The notes beneath the pieces were generated by a model. It saw only the letters and a list, made by a program, of their open reading frames with translations, was not told the DNA's origin and did no database searches. Of a stretch of 64,000 bases of DNA, positions 1-7,890 are shown piece by piece. Source of the DNA: Mycolicibacterium helvum (lineage in GTDB: Bacteria; Actinomycetota; Actinomycetes; Mycobacteriales; Mycobacteriaceae). The stretch is from positions 2,604,001-2,668,000 of the forward strand of contig NZ_AP022596.1 of the NCBI RefSeq assembly GCF_010731895.1, in the 5' to 3' direction. Numbering within the stretch: position 1 is the first letter of the stretch; each line of letters begins with the position of its first letter. Both the position numbers and the translations under genes were made by a program.

Positions 1-251
1 GCGAATGCCGCGGTGCCCTTGGCACCTGACAGCGGGTCGGAGCCGGCATACCCGGGCAGGCGGTTGTTGAGCCCGATCGGCAGGGCGGTCGCGACACCGG
101 CGATCAGCAGGGCGCCGAGTGCGGTCAGCAGTAGTGCCCGGCGGGTCGAGGTGGCCTGGAAGGTGCCCAGAAAAGTGCGCCGCGGCGCGCCCGGTTCGGG
201 CAGCTCGGGCGTCACGTCCTCGCGCTCGGATAACTGCAACATCGCCTCCAT
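1..251 (-). CDS. Septum-formation family membrane protein, N-terminal part (Rv3835-like), cut by window edge
   Basis: Only the first 83 codons are in the window. The reading frame opens with ATG at 251 (a second ATG at 242 is an alternative). It runs through a charged, proline-rich cytoplasmic stretch into one hydrophobic segment at about residues 39-58 (RALLLTALGALLIAGVATAL), then an exported-looking region that leaves the window. A short soluble N-terminus, one membrane anchor and a large outer domain is the layout of Rv3835. That gene also lies divergent from serS in M. tuberculosis, as this one does here. Function is unknown beyond the Septum_form family label. The identification rests on position and topology because the diagnostic C-terminal part is missing. 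Confidence 0.6.
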   Translation of the reverse strand, partial: MEAMLQLSEREDVTPELPEPGAPRRTFLGTFQATSTRRALLLTALGALLIAGVATALPIGLNNRLPGYAGSDPLSGAKGTAAF

Positions 252-273
252 TGTGGCAGCCGCGCACAGCCGT

Positions 274-301
274 GTGACAAGTGATGCAGTTGTACTGTTA
301 T
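274..301 (+). promoter_or_regulatory. Possible promoter of serS
   Basis: In the gap between the divergent Rv3835-like gene and serS there is gtgaca at 274-279 and tgttat at 296-301, separated by 16 bases. This is a reasonable SigA-type match. It would give a leader of about 65 bases to the GTG at 372. No T-box or other riboswitch fold was evident. This is a prediction from sequence similarity only. Confidence 0.3.
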
Positions 302-371
302 GGGGTTGTGCTGTGCGTTCTCCCCGGAGGGGCCGACGCGGCGGCCGATCGCAATAGCTAGGGTTGCGGGC

Positions 372-1625
372 GTGATCGACCTGAAACTGCTGCGCGACGA
401 TCCCGATGCGGTACGGCGGTCCCAGCTCAGCCGTGGTGAGGACCCGGGCCTCGTCGACGCCCTCCTGGCCGCCGACACCGCGCGCCGGGCGGCGATATCG
501 ACCGCCGACTCCCTGCGGGCCGAGCAGAAGGCCGCCAGTAAGAAGGTCGGTTCGGCGTCCCCGGACGAGCGACCCGCGTTGCTTGAAGCAGCTAAAGAGC
601 TTGCTGCCCAGGTCAAGTCAGCCGAAGCCGAGCAAAGCCAGGCCGAAGCGGCGTTCGCGAGCGCGCACATGGGCATTCAGAATGTCATCATCCCCGGCGT
701 TCCGGCTGGCGGCGAGGACGATTTCGTCGTGCTCGACGTGGTGGGGCAGCCGCGGGAGATCGAGAACCCGAAGGATCACCTGGACCTCGGTGAGACGCTC
801 GGGCTCATCGATATGGAGCGCGGCGCGAAGGTGTCCGGTTCCCGGTTCTACTTCCTGACCGGGCGCGGCGCGCTGCTGCAACTCGGCCTGCTGCAGCTGG
901 CGGTGCGGGTGGCGACCGACAACGGCTTCACCCTGATGATCCCCCCGGTGCTGGTGCGTCCCGAGGTGATGGCGGGAACGGGCTTCCTCGGCGCCCACGC
1001 CGACGAGATCTATCACCTTGAGGACGACGATCTGTACCTGGTCGGCACCTCCGAGGTACCGCTGGCCGGCTATCACTCCGACGAGATCCTCGACCTGTCG
1101 GGCGGCCCGCTGCGTTACGCCGGGTGGTCGTCCTGCTTCCGGCGCGAGGCAGGCAGTTACGGCAAGGACACCCGCGGCATTATTCGGGTGCACCAGTTCG
1201 ACAAGGTGGAGGGCTTCGTCTACTGCCGCCCCGAGGATGCCGAAGCTGAACACCAGCGGCTGCTGGGCTGGCAGCGCCAGATGCTGGAACTCATCGACGT
1301 GCCCTACCGCGTGATCGATGTGGCGGCCGGGGATCTCGGGTCGTCGGCGGCCCGAAAATTCGACTGTGAGGCTTGGGTTCCCACTCAGCAGGCCTATCGC
1401 GAGCTGACCTCGACGTCGAACTGCACGACGTTCCAGGCCCGCCGGCTGGCCACCCGCTACCGCGACGAGAACGGCAAGCCGCAGATCGCGGCGACCCTCA
1501 ACGGCACGTTGGCCACCACCCGGTGGCTGGTGGCGATCCTGGAAAATCATCAACAGCCAGACGGCAGCGTGCGTGTTCCCGCCGCCCTGGTGCCTTACGT
1601 TGGGACGGAGGTCCTACAACCGTGA
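372..1625 (+). CDS. serS: Seryl-tRNA synthetase
   Basis: Charges tRNA-Ser with serine in the cytoplasm. The 417-residue product has the usual SerRS layout. An N-terminal antiparallel coiled-coil arm (about residues 25-100) binds the tRNA long arm, followed by a class II catalytic core. Motif 2 is seen as [15 protein letters not shown] and motif 3 as [17 protein letters not shown]. The frame stays open upstream to 300, but homologues begin IDLKLL, which fits the GTG at 372 better. The stop overlaps the start of the next gene (GTGA), so the two are probably translationally coupled. Orthologous to Rv3834c by sequence and position. Confidence 0.95.
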   Translation: MIDLKLLRDDPDAVRRSQLSRGEDPGLVDALLAADTARRAAISTADSLRAEQKAASKKVGSASPDERPALLEAAKELAAQVKSAEAEQSQAEAAFASAHMGIQNVIIPGVPAGGEDDFVVLDVVGQPREIENPKDHLDLGETLGLIDMERGAKVSGSRFYFLTGRGALLQLGLLQLAVRVATDNGFTLMIPPVLVRPEVMAGTGFLGAHADEIYHLEDDDLYLVGTSEVPLAGYHSDEILDLSGGPLRYAGWSSCFRREAGSYGKDTRGIIRVHQFDKVEGFVYCRPEDAEAEHQRLLGWQRQMLELIDVPYRVIDVAAGDLGSSAARKFDCEAWVPTQQAYRELTSTSNCTTFQARRLATRYRDENGKPQIAATLNGTLATTRWLVAILENHQQPDGSVRVPAALVPYVGTEVLQP

Positions 1626-2437
1626 TCCAACTTGACCTCGACGAGGTCCGCAGCTGGTTCGGCTTCGGTGTCGCCGGCAACTTCGCCGGCCACCTCGAAC
1701 AAGCCGGTGAGGCAGTCGATTTCGTCAACGTCGCCAGCGAGGGCGTCGCTCCTAAGGGGATCTTCCCGTGGTATGCGCCCGGCCACGACAGCTTCCTGGG
1801 GGAGTTCCCGCTCTCGCACGACGCACTGATGATGCCTGCGGCCACTGAGGCTGACGGCCCGCTCAATCTGCAGATCGAGCCTGAGGTCGGGTTGGCCTGC
1901 GACGTGGTGTGGGAGGGCGACACGGTCGTCACGCTGCGGCCGTTCGCGCTCGGCGCGTTCAACGACTGTTCGATCCGCCGCCCCAACGCGCTCAAGATCA
2001 GCCACAAGAAGAACTGGGGCCCGTCATCCAAGGGCGTCGCGCACCAGTTCTTCGATATCAGTGACCTGACCCCGGACGGGCCGACGGCGACGCTGCGGCT
2101 GCTGTGCCATCTGCGGACCGCCGACGGAGTGCACCATGAGTACGGGGTGGACAGCCCGCTGCTGGGCTACTCGTATTACGGCGAGGTGCTGCTGGACTGG
2201 ATCGTCGAGCGGCTGGCCAACCAAAAGGGTTCTCCTGATACACCCTTGGAAGATGTCGGCGCGCTGATGGTGGCATCCGGTCGGCCGCGGAAGGTCCTGA
2301 TCGGTATCGGTGCGACGCGCTACACCAAGCTGGGGGAGTCGACGTATCTGCAGCCGGGTGACGAAGCGATCGTGCGGGTCTACGACACCGCCAGCGACGC
2401 GGCATCCGAACTGCGTCAGCTGGTCTGGCAGCCCTAG
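1622..2437 (+). CDS. DUF5718 family protein
   Basis: A 271-residue soluble protein starting at a GTG that overlaps the serS stop codon by four bases. It begins [20 protein letters not shown], and [18 protein letters not shown] is the conserved start of DUF5718 proteins. No signal peptide or membrane segment is seen. The family has no established reaction. The fold may be related to fumarylacetoacetate hydrolase-type beta domains, but no catalytic residues can be assigned with confidence from sequence alone. Coupling to serS suggests co-expression, not a shared function. Confidence 0.7.
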   Translation: MIQLDLDEVRSWFGFGVAGNFAGHLEQAGEAVDFVNVASEGVAPKGIFPWYAPGHDSFLGEFPLSHDALMMPAATEADGPLNLQIEPEVGLACDVVWEGDTVVTLRPFALGAFNDCSIRRPNALKISHKKNWGPSSKGVAHQFFDISDLTPDGPTATLRLLCHLRTADGVHHEYGVDSPLLGYSYYGEVLLDWIVERLANQKGSPDTPLEDVGALMVASGRPRKVLIGIGATRYTKLGESTYLQPGDEAIVRVYDTASDAASELRQLVWQP

Positions 2438-2558
2438 CTTGACCTACGCCCACACCAACGTTTGGCCGAGAACGTGCGAGTAAAACCCGTCAGCACGTCG
2501 ATCTCGGCAGGGCGTTGGGATTTGGTTGCTGGGAGTTTGTCGAAAACGGTGACGTAAA

Positions 2559-2578
2559 AACTTACTGTCCAGTAAGTT
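2559..2578. promoter_or_regulatory. TetR-type operator candidate upstream of the GjpA-like gene
   Basis: Two perfect 8-base arms, aacttact and agtaagtt, flank a 4-base centre (gtcc). The site ends 40 bases before the start codon at 2619. The form acttact-N4-agtaagt is typical of TetR-family operators, which bind 15-20 bp dyads of this kind. A second small dyad (cttatttgtaag, 2581-2592) follows at once. No TetR gene lies next to it, so the regulator would act from elsewhere. A terminator for the serS operon is the alternative, but the arms are AT-rich and there is no T run. Confidence 0.45.
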
Positions 2579-2618
2579 GCCTTATTTGTAAGGTTTACAA
2601 CATCGTAAGGGAGAAGCA

Positions 2619-3797
2619 ATGCAGGCGTTGCTGCGTTCGAAGGTTTCCGCGGGTGTCGCACTGGTCGGTGCGAGCGCCATCGTCATTTCGCCGATTTCGG
2701 TGACGGTACCCGACTTGCAGGTGCCGGCTATCCACATGTCGACTCTTGCGACTGCCCTCGCATCGACGTCGCAGAGCCTGCCCACTTGGGCGCAAGTCCT
2801 CGAGACCTCGTTCGCCAATATTGCGGCAATCGGAACGCAGGTGCAGAACAGTCCAGATCCGATCATCCAGCAGCTCATCACCAACCAGCTCGCCTACATC
2901 ACCACCATCTCCACGTCGTTGGGAAATGCCTTCGGTGGGCTCACAGCCGGTGTGACGGCGCTGCCTCAGGCGCTCCTCACCGCCACCCAACAGCTGGCGG
3001 CCGGTCAGTTCAGTGCTGCGGTGTCGACGGTGTTCCAGGGCGCGCTCGGGCTGGTGCTGGCTCCGGCAATCGGCTTGCTGCCGATCTTCAACATCCCCGG
3101 AGAGATTGCGCAGAACATCACCAACGTGATCAATGCGGTGCCGAATATCCTTCTCCCCGTGGGCCTTGCGGCGCTATCGCCGATAGCGGGCGCGGTTTAT
3201 GCTTTTGGTGACACCGGGCAACTCGTCGTCGACGCGCTGGGGGCTGGGGATGCTGTGGGGGCCATCAGCACGCTCCTCAAGATGCCTGCGGCAATAACTG
3301 ATGCGTTCCTCAATGGATATCCGTCCCAGGGCGCTACCGGCATTCTCTCCCCGTACGCGGGTAATGTCTTCGGGTCGGGCTTGATCGCCAGTCTGTTGGC
3401 CGCGCGCGACACCATTGCCCAGGCACTGGGTGCGCCGGTACCGCCGTCGGCGGCGGCAGTGGCCGCGCGCTCGGCGGCCGCACCCGCCGAGGTTTCGACC
3501 CCGTCGAAGCAGACCTCGACCGAGGACTCGGCAGGGGCAGGCACCGCCGACAGCTCGGGGGTAGCCGACTCTGCTCCCAGCGCGGGTAGCTCGCTCAAGA
3601 AGGTCACCGATGGCAACAAGGCGGTTCCCGGAGCGACCACCAGCCCGGCGGCAGCTACCGGTACAGGTTCGGAGACCGGATCCGGGTCCGGCAGCACGGC
3701 AGGTAGCCAACACGGCGAGGGGACCAAGAAGGGCGTAGGTGGCAGCGGCCGGAGCACGGGTAGCTCTGCGAAGGCCGGCGCGCACAGCGGCGCCTAG
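2619..3797 (+). CDS. GjpA-like exported protein with low-complexity tail
   Basis: 392 residues preceded by a good ribosome-binding site (aagggagaag, 2607-2616). The N-terminus (VSAGVALVGASAIVISPISV) looks like a signal peptide or membrane anchor. Residues about 35-285 are a hydrophobic, Ala/Leu/Ile-rich domain repeating short amphipathic stretches. From about residue 285 the protein is a Ser/Thr/Gly/Ala-rich tail with few hydrophobics. This matches a family that mycobacterial annotation calls outer membrane porin GjpA, after a Gordonia porin. Porin activity has not been shown for most members, so role and location are inferred. There is no counterpart at this site in M. tuberculosis, where the sulfolipid genes lie. 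Confidence 0.55.
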   Translation: MQALLRSKVSAGVALVGASAIVISPISVTVPDLQVPAIHMSTLATALASTSQSLPTWAQVLETSFANIAAIGTQVQNSPDPIIQQLITNQLAYITTISTSLGNAFGGLTAGVTALPQALLTATQQLAAGQFSAAVSTVFQGALGLVLAPAIGLLPIFNIPGEIAQNITNVINAVPNILLPVGLAALSPIAGAVYAFGDTGQLVVDALGAGDAVGAISTLLKMPAAITDAFLNGYPSQGATGILSPYAGNVFGSGLIASLLAARDTIAQALGAPVPPSAAAVAARSAAAPAEVSTPSKQTSTEDSAGAGTADSSGVADSAPSAGSSLKKVTDGNKAVPGATTSPAAATGTGSETGSGSGSTAGSQHGEGTKKGVGGSGRSTGSSAKAGAHSGA

Positions 3798-3812
3798 TAG
3801 TAACTCCAGCGT

Positions 3813-3858
3813 CCGCACCTAGTAGTTCGTCCCGTCGTGGAGGGGCTACTAGGTGCGG
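3813..3858. terminator. Bidirectional terminator between convergent genes
   Basis: Perfect 13-bp stem (ccgcacctagtag at 3813-3825, ctactaggtgcgg at 3846-3858) with a 20-base loop. It sits 15 bases after the GjpA-like stop and 32 bases before the stop of the convergent Rv3819-like gene. There is no T run, which is usual for mycobacterial terminators. Confidence 0.65.
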
Positions 3859-3890
3859 GACTGCTGATCTGGCAACCCAGAACGGCGGTC

Positions 3891-4229
3891 TCAGTCGTGC
3901 AGCAGCGCGTCCAGCACCGTCAGGAACTCTCGCGGTCTGACCGGTGTGAACGCCGGGCTCGGATGGGTGCCCGGCACGTCGAGCGTGACCAGCGTCGACT
4001 TGATCGGCCGGTAGATGTCCAGTGGCAGCCAGCGCCGCAGATCCGAACTGCCCCACAGCCGGAAGCGCTGCATCCACAATCCCAGCGGCTCGGCTTTATA
4101 GCCCTTGATCGCCTGCAGCGGGATCACTTTTGCCGTGCCCGACGGAAAGTGGTAGCGCCGCAACGTCAATGCGAAGCGATCCAGTTGAACCAGTCCGTCG
4201 TCGTAGTACTGCTGCGGCGGGGCGCTCAT
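3891..4229 (-). CDS. Small conserved mycobacterial protein (Rv3819-like)
   Basis: 112-residue protein with no signal peptide or membrane segment. It is rich in Arg, Leu and Tyr and has a predicted beta-rich centre (RRYHFPSGTAKVIPL, then RLWGSSDLRRWLPLDIYR). This suggests a small PH-like or beta-barrel fold, but no family function is known. Its ATG at 4229 overlaps the stop of the upstream MBL/Rieske gene (ATGA), which fixes the start and implies translational coupling. The same pair of about 111 and 516 residues exists as Rv3819 and Rv3818 in M. tuberculosis. It probably works with, or modifies the output of, the upstream protein. Confidence 0.7.
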   Translation of the reverse strand: MSAPPQQYYDDGLVQLDRFALTLRRYHFPSGTAKVIPLQAIKGYKAEPLGLWMQRFRLWGSSDLRRWLPLDIYRPIKSTLVTLDVPGTHPSPAFTPVRPREFLTVLDALLHD

Positions 4230-5773
4230 TGCCGGGAACACCGCAATGCGTGGCCCTTGGTCGTCAGGCAACGGCCGTTCTCCAGGTTCCACTGCCAGCC
4301 GTGCAGGTTGCACGTCAGCGTCGAACCTGCCACGACGCCGAATTTCGACAGGTCCGCCTTCAGATGCGGGCAGCGGCGCTGGATCGTCCAGCCGTCCAGC
4401 GTCACATCGCTGGTGTCGTCGTGTGCCTCGGCGAACCAGCCGTCGGCATAGGCGATCCGCTCGTCGGTCAGGCACTTGAAGAAGGTGTACAGGTACTCGT
4501 TGTACCCGCCGACGCGCCACGCCCGGAACCGGGTGGACAGGAAAATGGTATTGACCCAGTCCGGCTCGTCGTCACGCAGCACCGTGCGCACCAACTCCGG
4601 CGCGATCTCGAACCCGTAGCGGAACTTCTCGTCCGCAATCGGTTCGCGCACGGCGCGTTTCGGGAAGTCCACCACGATGGTCTCCGAGCCGAGCCGCAAC
4701 TCCACCGCATAGCCGATGCCATCACAGATCTGATCGCTCTGCAGCATGATCGGCTCGAACTTCGCCCGCAACGGCTCCAGCAGCGACTCCCCGGTTGCTG
4801 GTGCCCACCGGGCCTTCTCGGCGGCCAGCACCGGCGCCATCCGCTCGGCGTAATCGGCGATGTAGTCGGCTTTACCGGTGGTGAAGATCGCCTCAACGTC
4901 GGCGGTCGGCACCGGATGAGTCAGCGAATCAAGTTGTGTACCAGTAAATTCAGCCACCGACCCGGGGATCATCAGCAGGCCGCCGTCGTTGCCGTTGCGT
5001 CGCATCTGATCGAGGAAGACCATTTGGTCGGGGAAGATGTTGGCAGGGTCGCCGTGGTCGTCGTTGAGGTCACGTAACGCAGGATCCAGGAAACACGGCG
5101 GGCCGGCCGACGGAATCACCCACGTCGCACCGACATCCGAAATGAACTGCCGGCACCGGTCCATGCCACGTTGGCGCTTCTGGGTGCCGAAGGACTCTTT
5201 GGCCCGCGCGGGCATGTCGTAGACCATCGGATACCAGATCGCGCCGGAGTACTGCAGCATGTGCACGTCGATGTGGCCGAACGCGTCCAGGACGTCTAGC
5301 GCCAGCGGCCGCGAGTCGTTCATGTTGAACACCGTGGTGGTGCCGTCGGAGACGATCAGTCCGGAGTCGCCGATGGGCCCGTCGGCCGGCGCCCGCAGCG
5401 CGACGATCATCACGTCCAGCTCGCCCTTGGGTCCGCTGATTCGATGCTTGACGGAGTCGGCGGTCTCGTAGAAGCGGTGGAAGCCCACCTTCTCCAGTTC
5501 GCGCCTCAGGTCGGGTACCGGAAAATCCGGCAGCAGGACGACAGCGTCCTTGTTGACGTACTCGGTGAGTAGCTTCGGGTCGAAGTGATCCTTGTGCAGG
5601 TGTGAGACGTAGAGGTAGTCGCAGTCGCCGAGAGCAGCCCAATCCAGGTCGCTGTTGTCGGGGAAGACGAACCACGAAGCGAAATAAGCGGGGTTCAGCC
5701 ACGGGTCACACAGGATGCTTCCCGCCTGGGTGTCGATCCGAAAACCGGCGTGGCCGATGCTGGTGACCTGCAC
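4226..5773 (-). CDS. Metallo-beta-lactamase fold protein with C-terminal Rieske [2Fe-2S] domain (Rv3818-like)
   Basis: 515 residues. The N-terminal half is an MBL-fold hydrolase/oxidoreductase domain with the metal motif HLHKDHFD (H58, H60, D62, H63). The C-terminus is a Rieske domain with the cluster ligands C468-P-H470 and C488-x2-H491. A predicted GTG at 5773 is chosen because an AAAGG-like site lies just upstream and homologues start at the VTSIGHAG stretch; the frame stays open to 5800. Combining MBL and Rieske domains recalls CMP-sialic acid hydroxylase, but there the Rieske domain comes first. The substrate is unknown. A redox or oxygenase role with an unidentified electron donor is inference. 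Confidence 0.8.
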   Translation of the reverse strand: MQVTSIGHAGFRIDTQAGSILCDPWLNPAYFASWFVFPDNSDLDWAALGDCDYLYVSHLHKDHFDPKLLTEYVNKDAVVLLPDFPVPDLRRELEKVGFHRFYETADSVKHRISGPKGELDVMIVALRAPADGPIGDSGLIVSDGTTTVFNMNDSRPLALDVLDAFGHIDVHMLQYSGAIWYPMVYDMPARAKESFGTQKRQRGMDRCRQFISDVGATWVIPSAGPPCFLDPALRDLNDDHGDPANIFPDQMVFLDQMRRNGNDGGLLMIPGSVAEFTGTQLDSLTHPVPTADVEAIFTTGKADYIADYAERMAPVLAAEKARWAPATGESLLEPLRAKFEPIMLQSDQICDGIGYAVELRLGSETIVVDFPKRAVREPIADEKFRYGFEIAPELVRTVLRDDEPDWVNTIFLSTRFRAWRVGGYNEYLYTFFKCLTDERIAYADGWFAEAHDDTSDVTLDGWTIQRRCPHLKADLSKFGVVAGSTLTCNLHGWQWNLENGRCLTTKGHALRCSRQ

Positions 5774-5906
5774 AAATCCCCTTTCCCGTGGTCGTTGCAC
5801 CCGCCACGAGCTTAACCGTCAACCGCCGAAGCCCCGCATCACGAAACATCGTCGCTGATCACGGTCCGCGGGCGGGCGGCATTGTCAGCGGGCTAGGCTG
5901 ACCGCT

Positions 5907-6680
5907 GTGGAACCGGTATACGGGACTGTCATCCAGCTCGCCCGCCTGACCTGGCGGGTCCAGGGACTGAAGTTCACTGTGACCGGGGTCGAGAACCTGC
6001 CCGTCACCGGCGGGGCCGTCATCGCCATCAACCACACCAGTTATTTCGACTTCACCTTCGCTGGCCTGCCCACCTATCTGCAGCACCGCGGCCGCAAGGT
6101 GCGGTTCATGGCCAAGCGAGAGGTGTTCGACGCCTCGATCACCGGCCCCATCATGCGCAGCTTGCGGCACATCCCGGTGGACCGGGACAACGGTGCCGCC
6201 TCCTTCGACGCGGCCTGCCAGGCCCTGAAGGCCGGCGAGTTGGTGGGCGTGTATCCCGAGGCGACGATCAGCCGCAGCTTCGAACTCAAGGAGTTCAAGT
6301 CGGGCGCGGCGCGGATGGCGATCGCCGCTGACGTGCCGATCATCCCGCACATTGTGTGGGGCGCCCAGCGCATCTGGACCAAGGGTCATCCGCGCAAGAT
6401 GTGGCGGCCCAAGGTGCCGATCTCGATCGCGGTGGGTGAGCCCATCGCGCCGACGCTGCCGGCCAATGAGCTCACCGCCTTGCTGCACTCGAGAATGCAG
6501 CACCTCCTCGAACGCGTACAAGACAGCTACGGCCATCCGGCAGGCGAATTCTGGGTGCCGCACCGGCTGGGCGGCGGCGCGCCGACGCTGGCGGAAGCCG
6601 CTGTGATGGAAGCGGCCGAAGCCGCCGAGAAGGCGGCCAAACGAGCGCAGCGCGGTGATCCGCCGGGGCCAGCGGGGTAG
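5907..6680 (+). CDS. PlsC-type 1-acylglycerol-3-phosphate acyltransferase
   Basis: 257-residue acyltransferase of the PlsC/LPLAT family. It would transfer an acyl chain to a glycerolipid or related acceptor at the inner face of the membrane. Seen: the HX4D catalytic motif in NHTSYFD (H43, D48), the PEAT equivalent of the EGTR motif (residues 117-120), and a late proline-containing block (PIIPHIVWG). The start is a GTG at 5907. It heads an operon with a shrunken copy of itself and a HAD phosphatase. This matches the Rv3816c-Rv3815c-Rv3814c-Rv3813c block of M. tuberculosis with one fewer full-length acyltransferase. The acceptor lipid is not known. Confidence 0.85.
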   Translation: MEPVYGTVIQLARLTWRVQGLKFTVTGVENLPVTGGAVIAINHTSYFDFTFAGLPTYLQHRGRKVRFMAKREVFDASITGPIMRSLRHIPVDRDNGAASFDAACQALKAGELVGVYPEATISRSFELKEFKSGAARMAIAADVPIIPHIVWGAQRIWTKGHPRKMWRPKVPISIAVGEPIAPTLPANELTALLHSRMQHLLERVQDSYGHPAGEFWVPHRLGGGAPTLAEAAVMEAAEAAEKAAKRAQRGDPPGPAG

Positions 6681-6685
6681 CTGTC

Positions 6686-7072
6686 ATGGAACCCGTTTTC
6701 CGCACCCTGGAGATTGTCGCCCCGATGGCGGTGAGGGCGGCGGGGACCAAGATCACCTTCGAGGGAGCTGAGAACATTCCTACGCGCGGTGGTGCCGTGA
6801 TCGCGATCAACCACACCAGCTACGTCGACTGCCTGCCTGCTGCGCTGGGCACCCGTCGGCGCAAGCGCCGCATCCGGTCCTTCGCCCTGAAGGGCTTCAC
6901 GAGCGGAGCTGCGCGGATGGCGCTGGAAGCGCAGCTGGTATATCCGCATCCGCGCGGCGAGTATTGGGTTCCTGAAGTCCTCGGTGGCGGAGCTCCGAGT
7001 GTGGACGAGGCCAACAGACGCGACGAGGCTGAGCTGGCTGAACGCGCGCGCCGCACCGGGGAGCACCACTGA
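6686..7072 (+). pseudogene. Internally deleted PlsC-type acyltransferase (Rv3814c/Rv3815c-like)
   Basis: Open frame of 128 residues, about half the family length. Both ends match a full PlsC paralogue: it begins MEPVFRTLEIV, keeps HX4D (NHTSYVD, H43/D48) and ends with the family tail GEYWVPEVLGGGAP. The middle is missing twice. After residue about 64 the text jumps to SFALKGFTSGAARMALEAQ, losing the acyl-binding and EGTR-like region. After residue 83 it jumps straight to the VYPHPRGEYWVP tail. Both losses keep the frame. The stop overlaps the next start by one base. It is probably catalytically dead; a small accessory protein cannot be excluded. Confidence 0.65.
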
Positions 7073-7884
7073 TGTTGCCGGCCCTGATCGCCACCGATGT
7101 GGACGGCACGCTGCTCGACGACGACGAGCGCATTACGCCGCGCACCCGCCAGGCCGTGTGGGCCGCGGTCGACGCCGGTGTTCAGTTCGTGTTGGCGACG
7201 GGCCGCCCGCCACGGTGGGTGCCGCCGGTCGTCGAGGCGCTGGGTTTCGCCCCGATGGCGGTGTGCGCCAACGGCGCGGTCATCTACGACGCCGACCAGG
7301 ACCGCATTGTCTCCGCGCGCACCTTGGCCGTCGACGTGCTCACCGAGCTCGCTGAGATCGCCACCCGCACGATTCCGGGGGTGGGTCTTGCCGTCGAGCG
7401 GGTCGGCCGCAGCGCGCACGACTCGGCGACGCCGCAGTTCGTCAGTTCGCCGGGGTACGAGCACGCCTGGCTCAATCCCGACAACACCGAGGTCTCGATC
7501 GAGGATCTGCTCAGCGCGCCGGCGGTGAAGCTGCTGATCCGCAAGGCCGGCGCGCGCAGTTCGGATATGGCCGTCGAGCTTGCCAAACACATTGGGATGC
7601 AGGGTGATATCACCTACTCCACCAATAACGGGCTGATCGAGATCAATCCCCTCGGAACCAGCAAGGCGACGGGCGTCGAAGAGGTTGCGCGGCCGCTGGG
7701 TATTACCGCCGAGGATGTCGTCGCGTTCGGTGATATGCCCAACGATGTGCCGATGCTGCTTTGGGCGGGCCACGGGGTCGCGATGGGCAATGCTCATCCG
7801 GATGCGATTGCCGCTGCCAACGAGGTGGCCGCAACCAATACCGACGACGGATTGGCGCGCGTTCTCGAACGCTGGTGGCTCTGA
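7072..7884 (+). CDS. HAD-superfamily (Cof-type, IIB) phosphatase, Rv3813c-like
   Basis: 270-residue phosphatase of the Cof/HAD-IIB group. The nucleophile motif DVDGTLL (D9, D11) is at the N-terminus, the ATGRPPRW motif II is near residue 45, and the metal-binding GDMPNDVPML motif III lies in the C-terminal third with a IIB cap between. Such enzymes hydrolyse phosphate from sugar phosphates or flavin/pyridoxal phosphates; the substrate here is unknown. It shares one base with the preceding stop (TGATG) and is the last gene of the acyltransferase operon. It meets the amidase gene tail to tail with only six bases between. Confidence 0.85.
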   Translation: MLPALIATDVDGTLLDDDERITPRTRQAVWAAVDAGVQFVLATGRPPRWVPPVVEALGFAPMAVCANGAVIYDADQDRIVSARTLAVDVLTELAEIATRTIPGVGLAVERVGRSAHDSATPQFVSSPGYEHAWLNPDNTEVSIEDLLSAPAVKLLIRKAGARSSDMAVELAKHIGMQGDITYSTNNGLIEINPLGTSKATGVEEVARPLGITAEDVVAFGDMPNDVPMLLWAGHGVAMGNAHPDAIAAANEVAATNTDDGLARVLERWWL

Positions 7885-7890
7885 GGGGCG

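Noticed and set aside
5037..5222. Short plus-strand frame opposite the MBL/Rieske gene
   Set aside because: No start signal and no conserved content; opposite strand of a gene with intact metal motifs.
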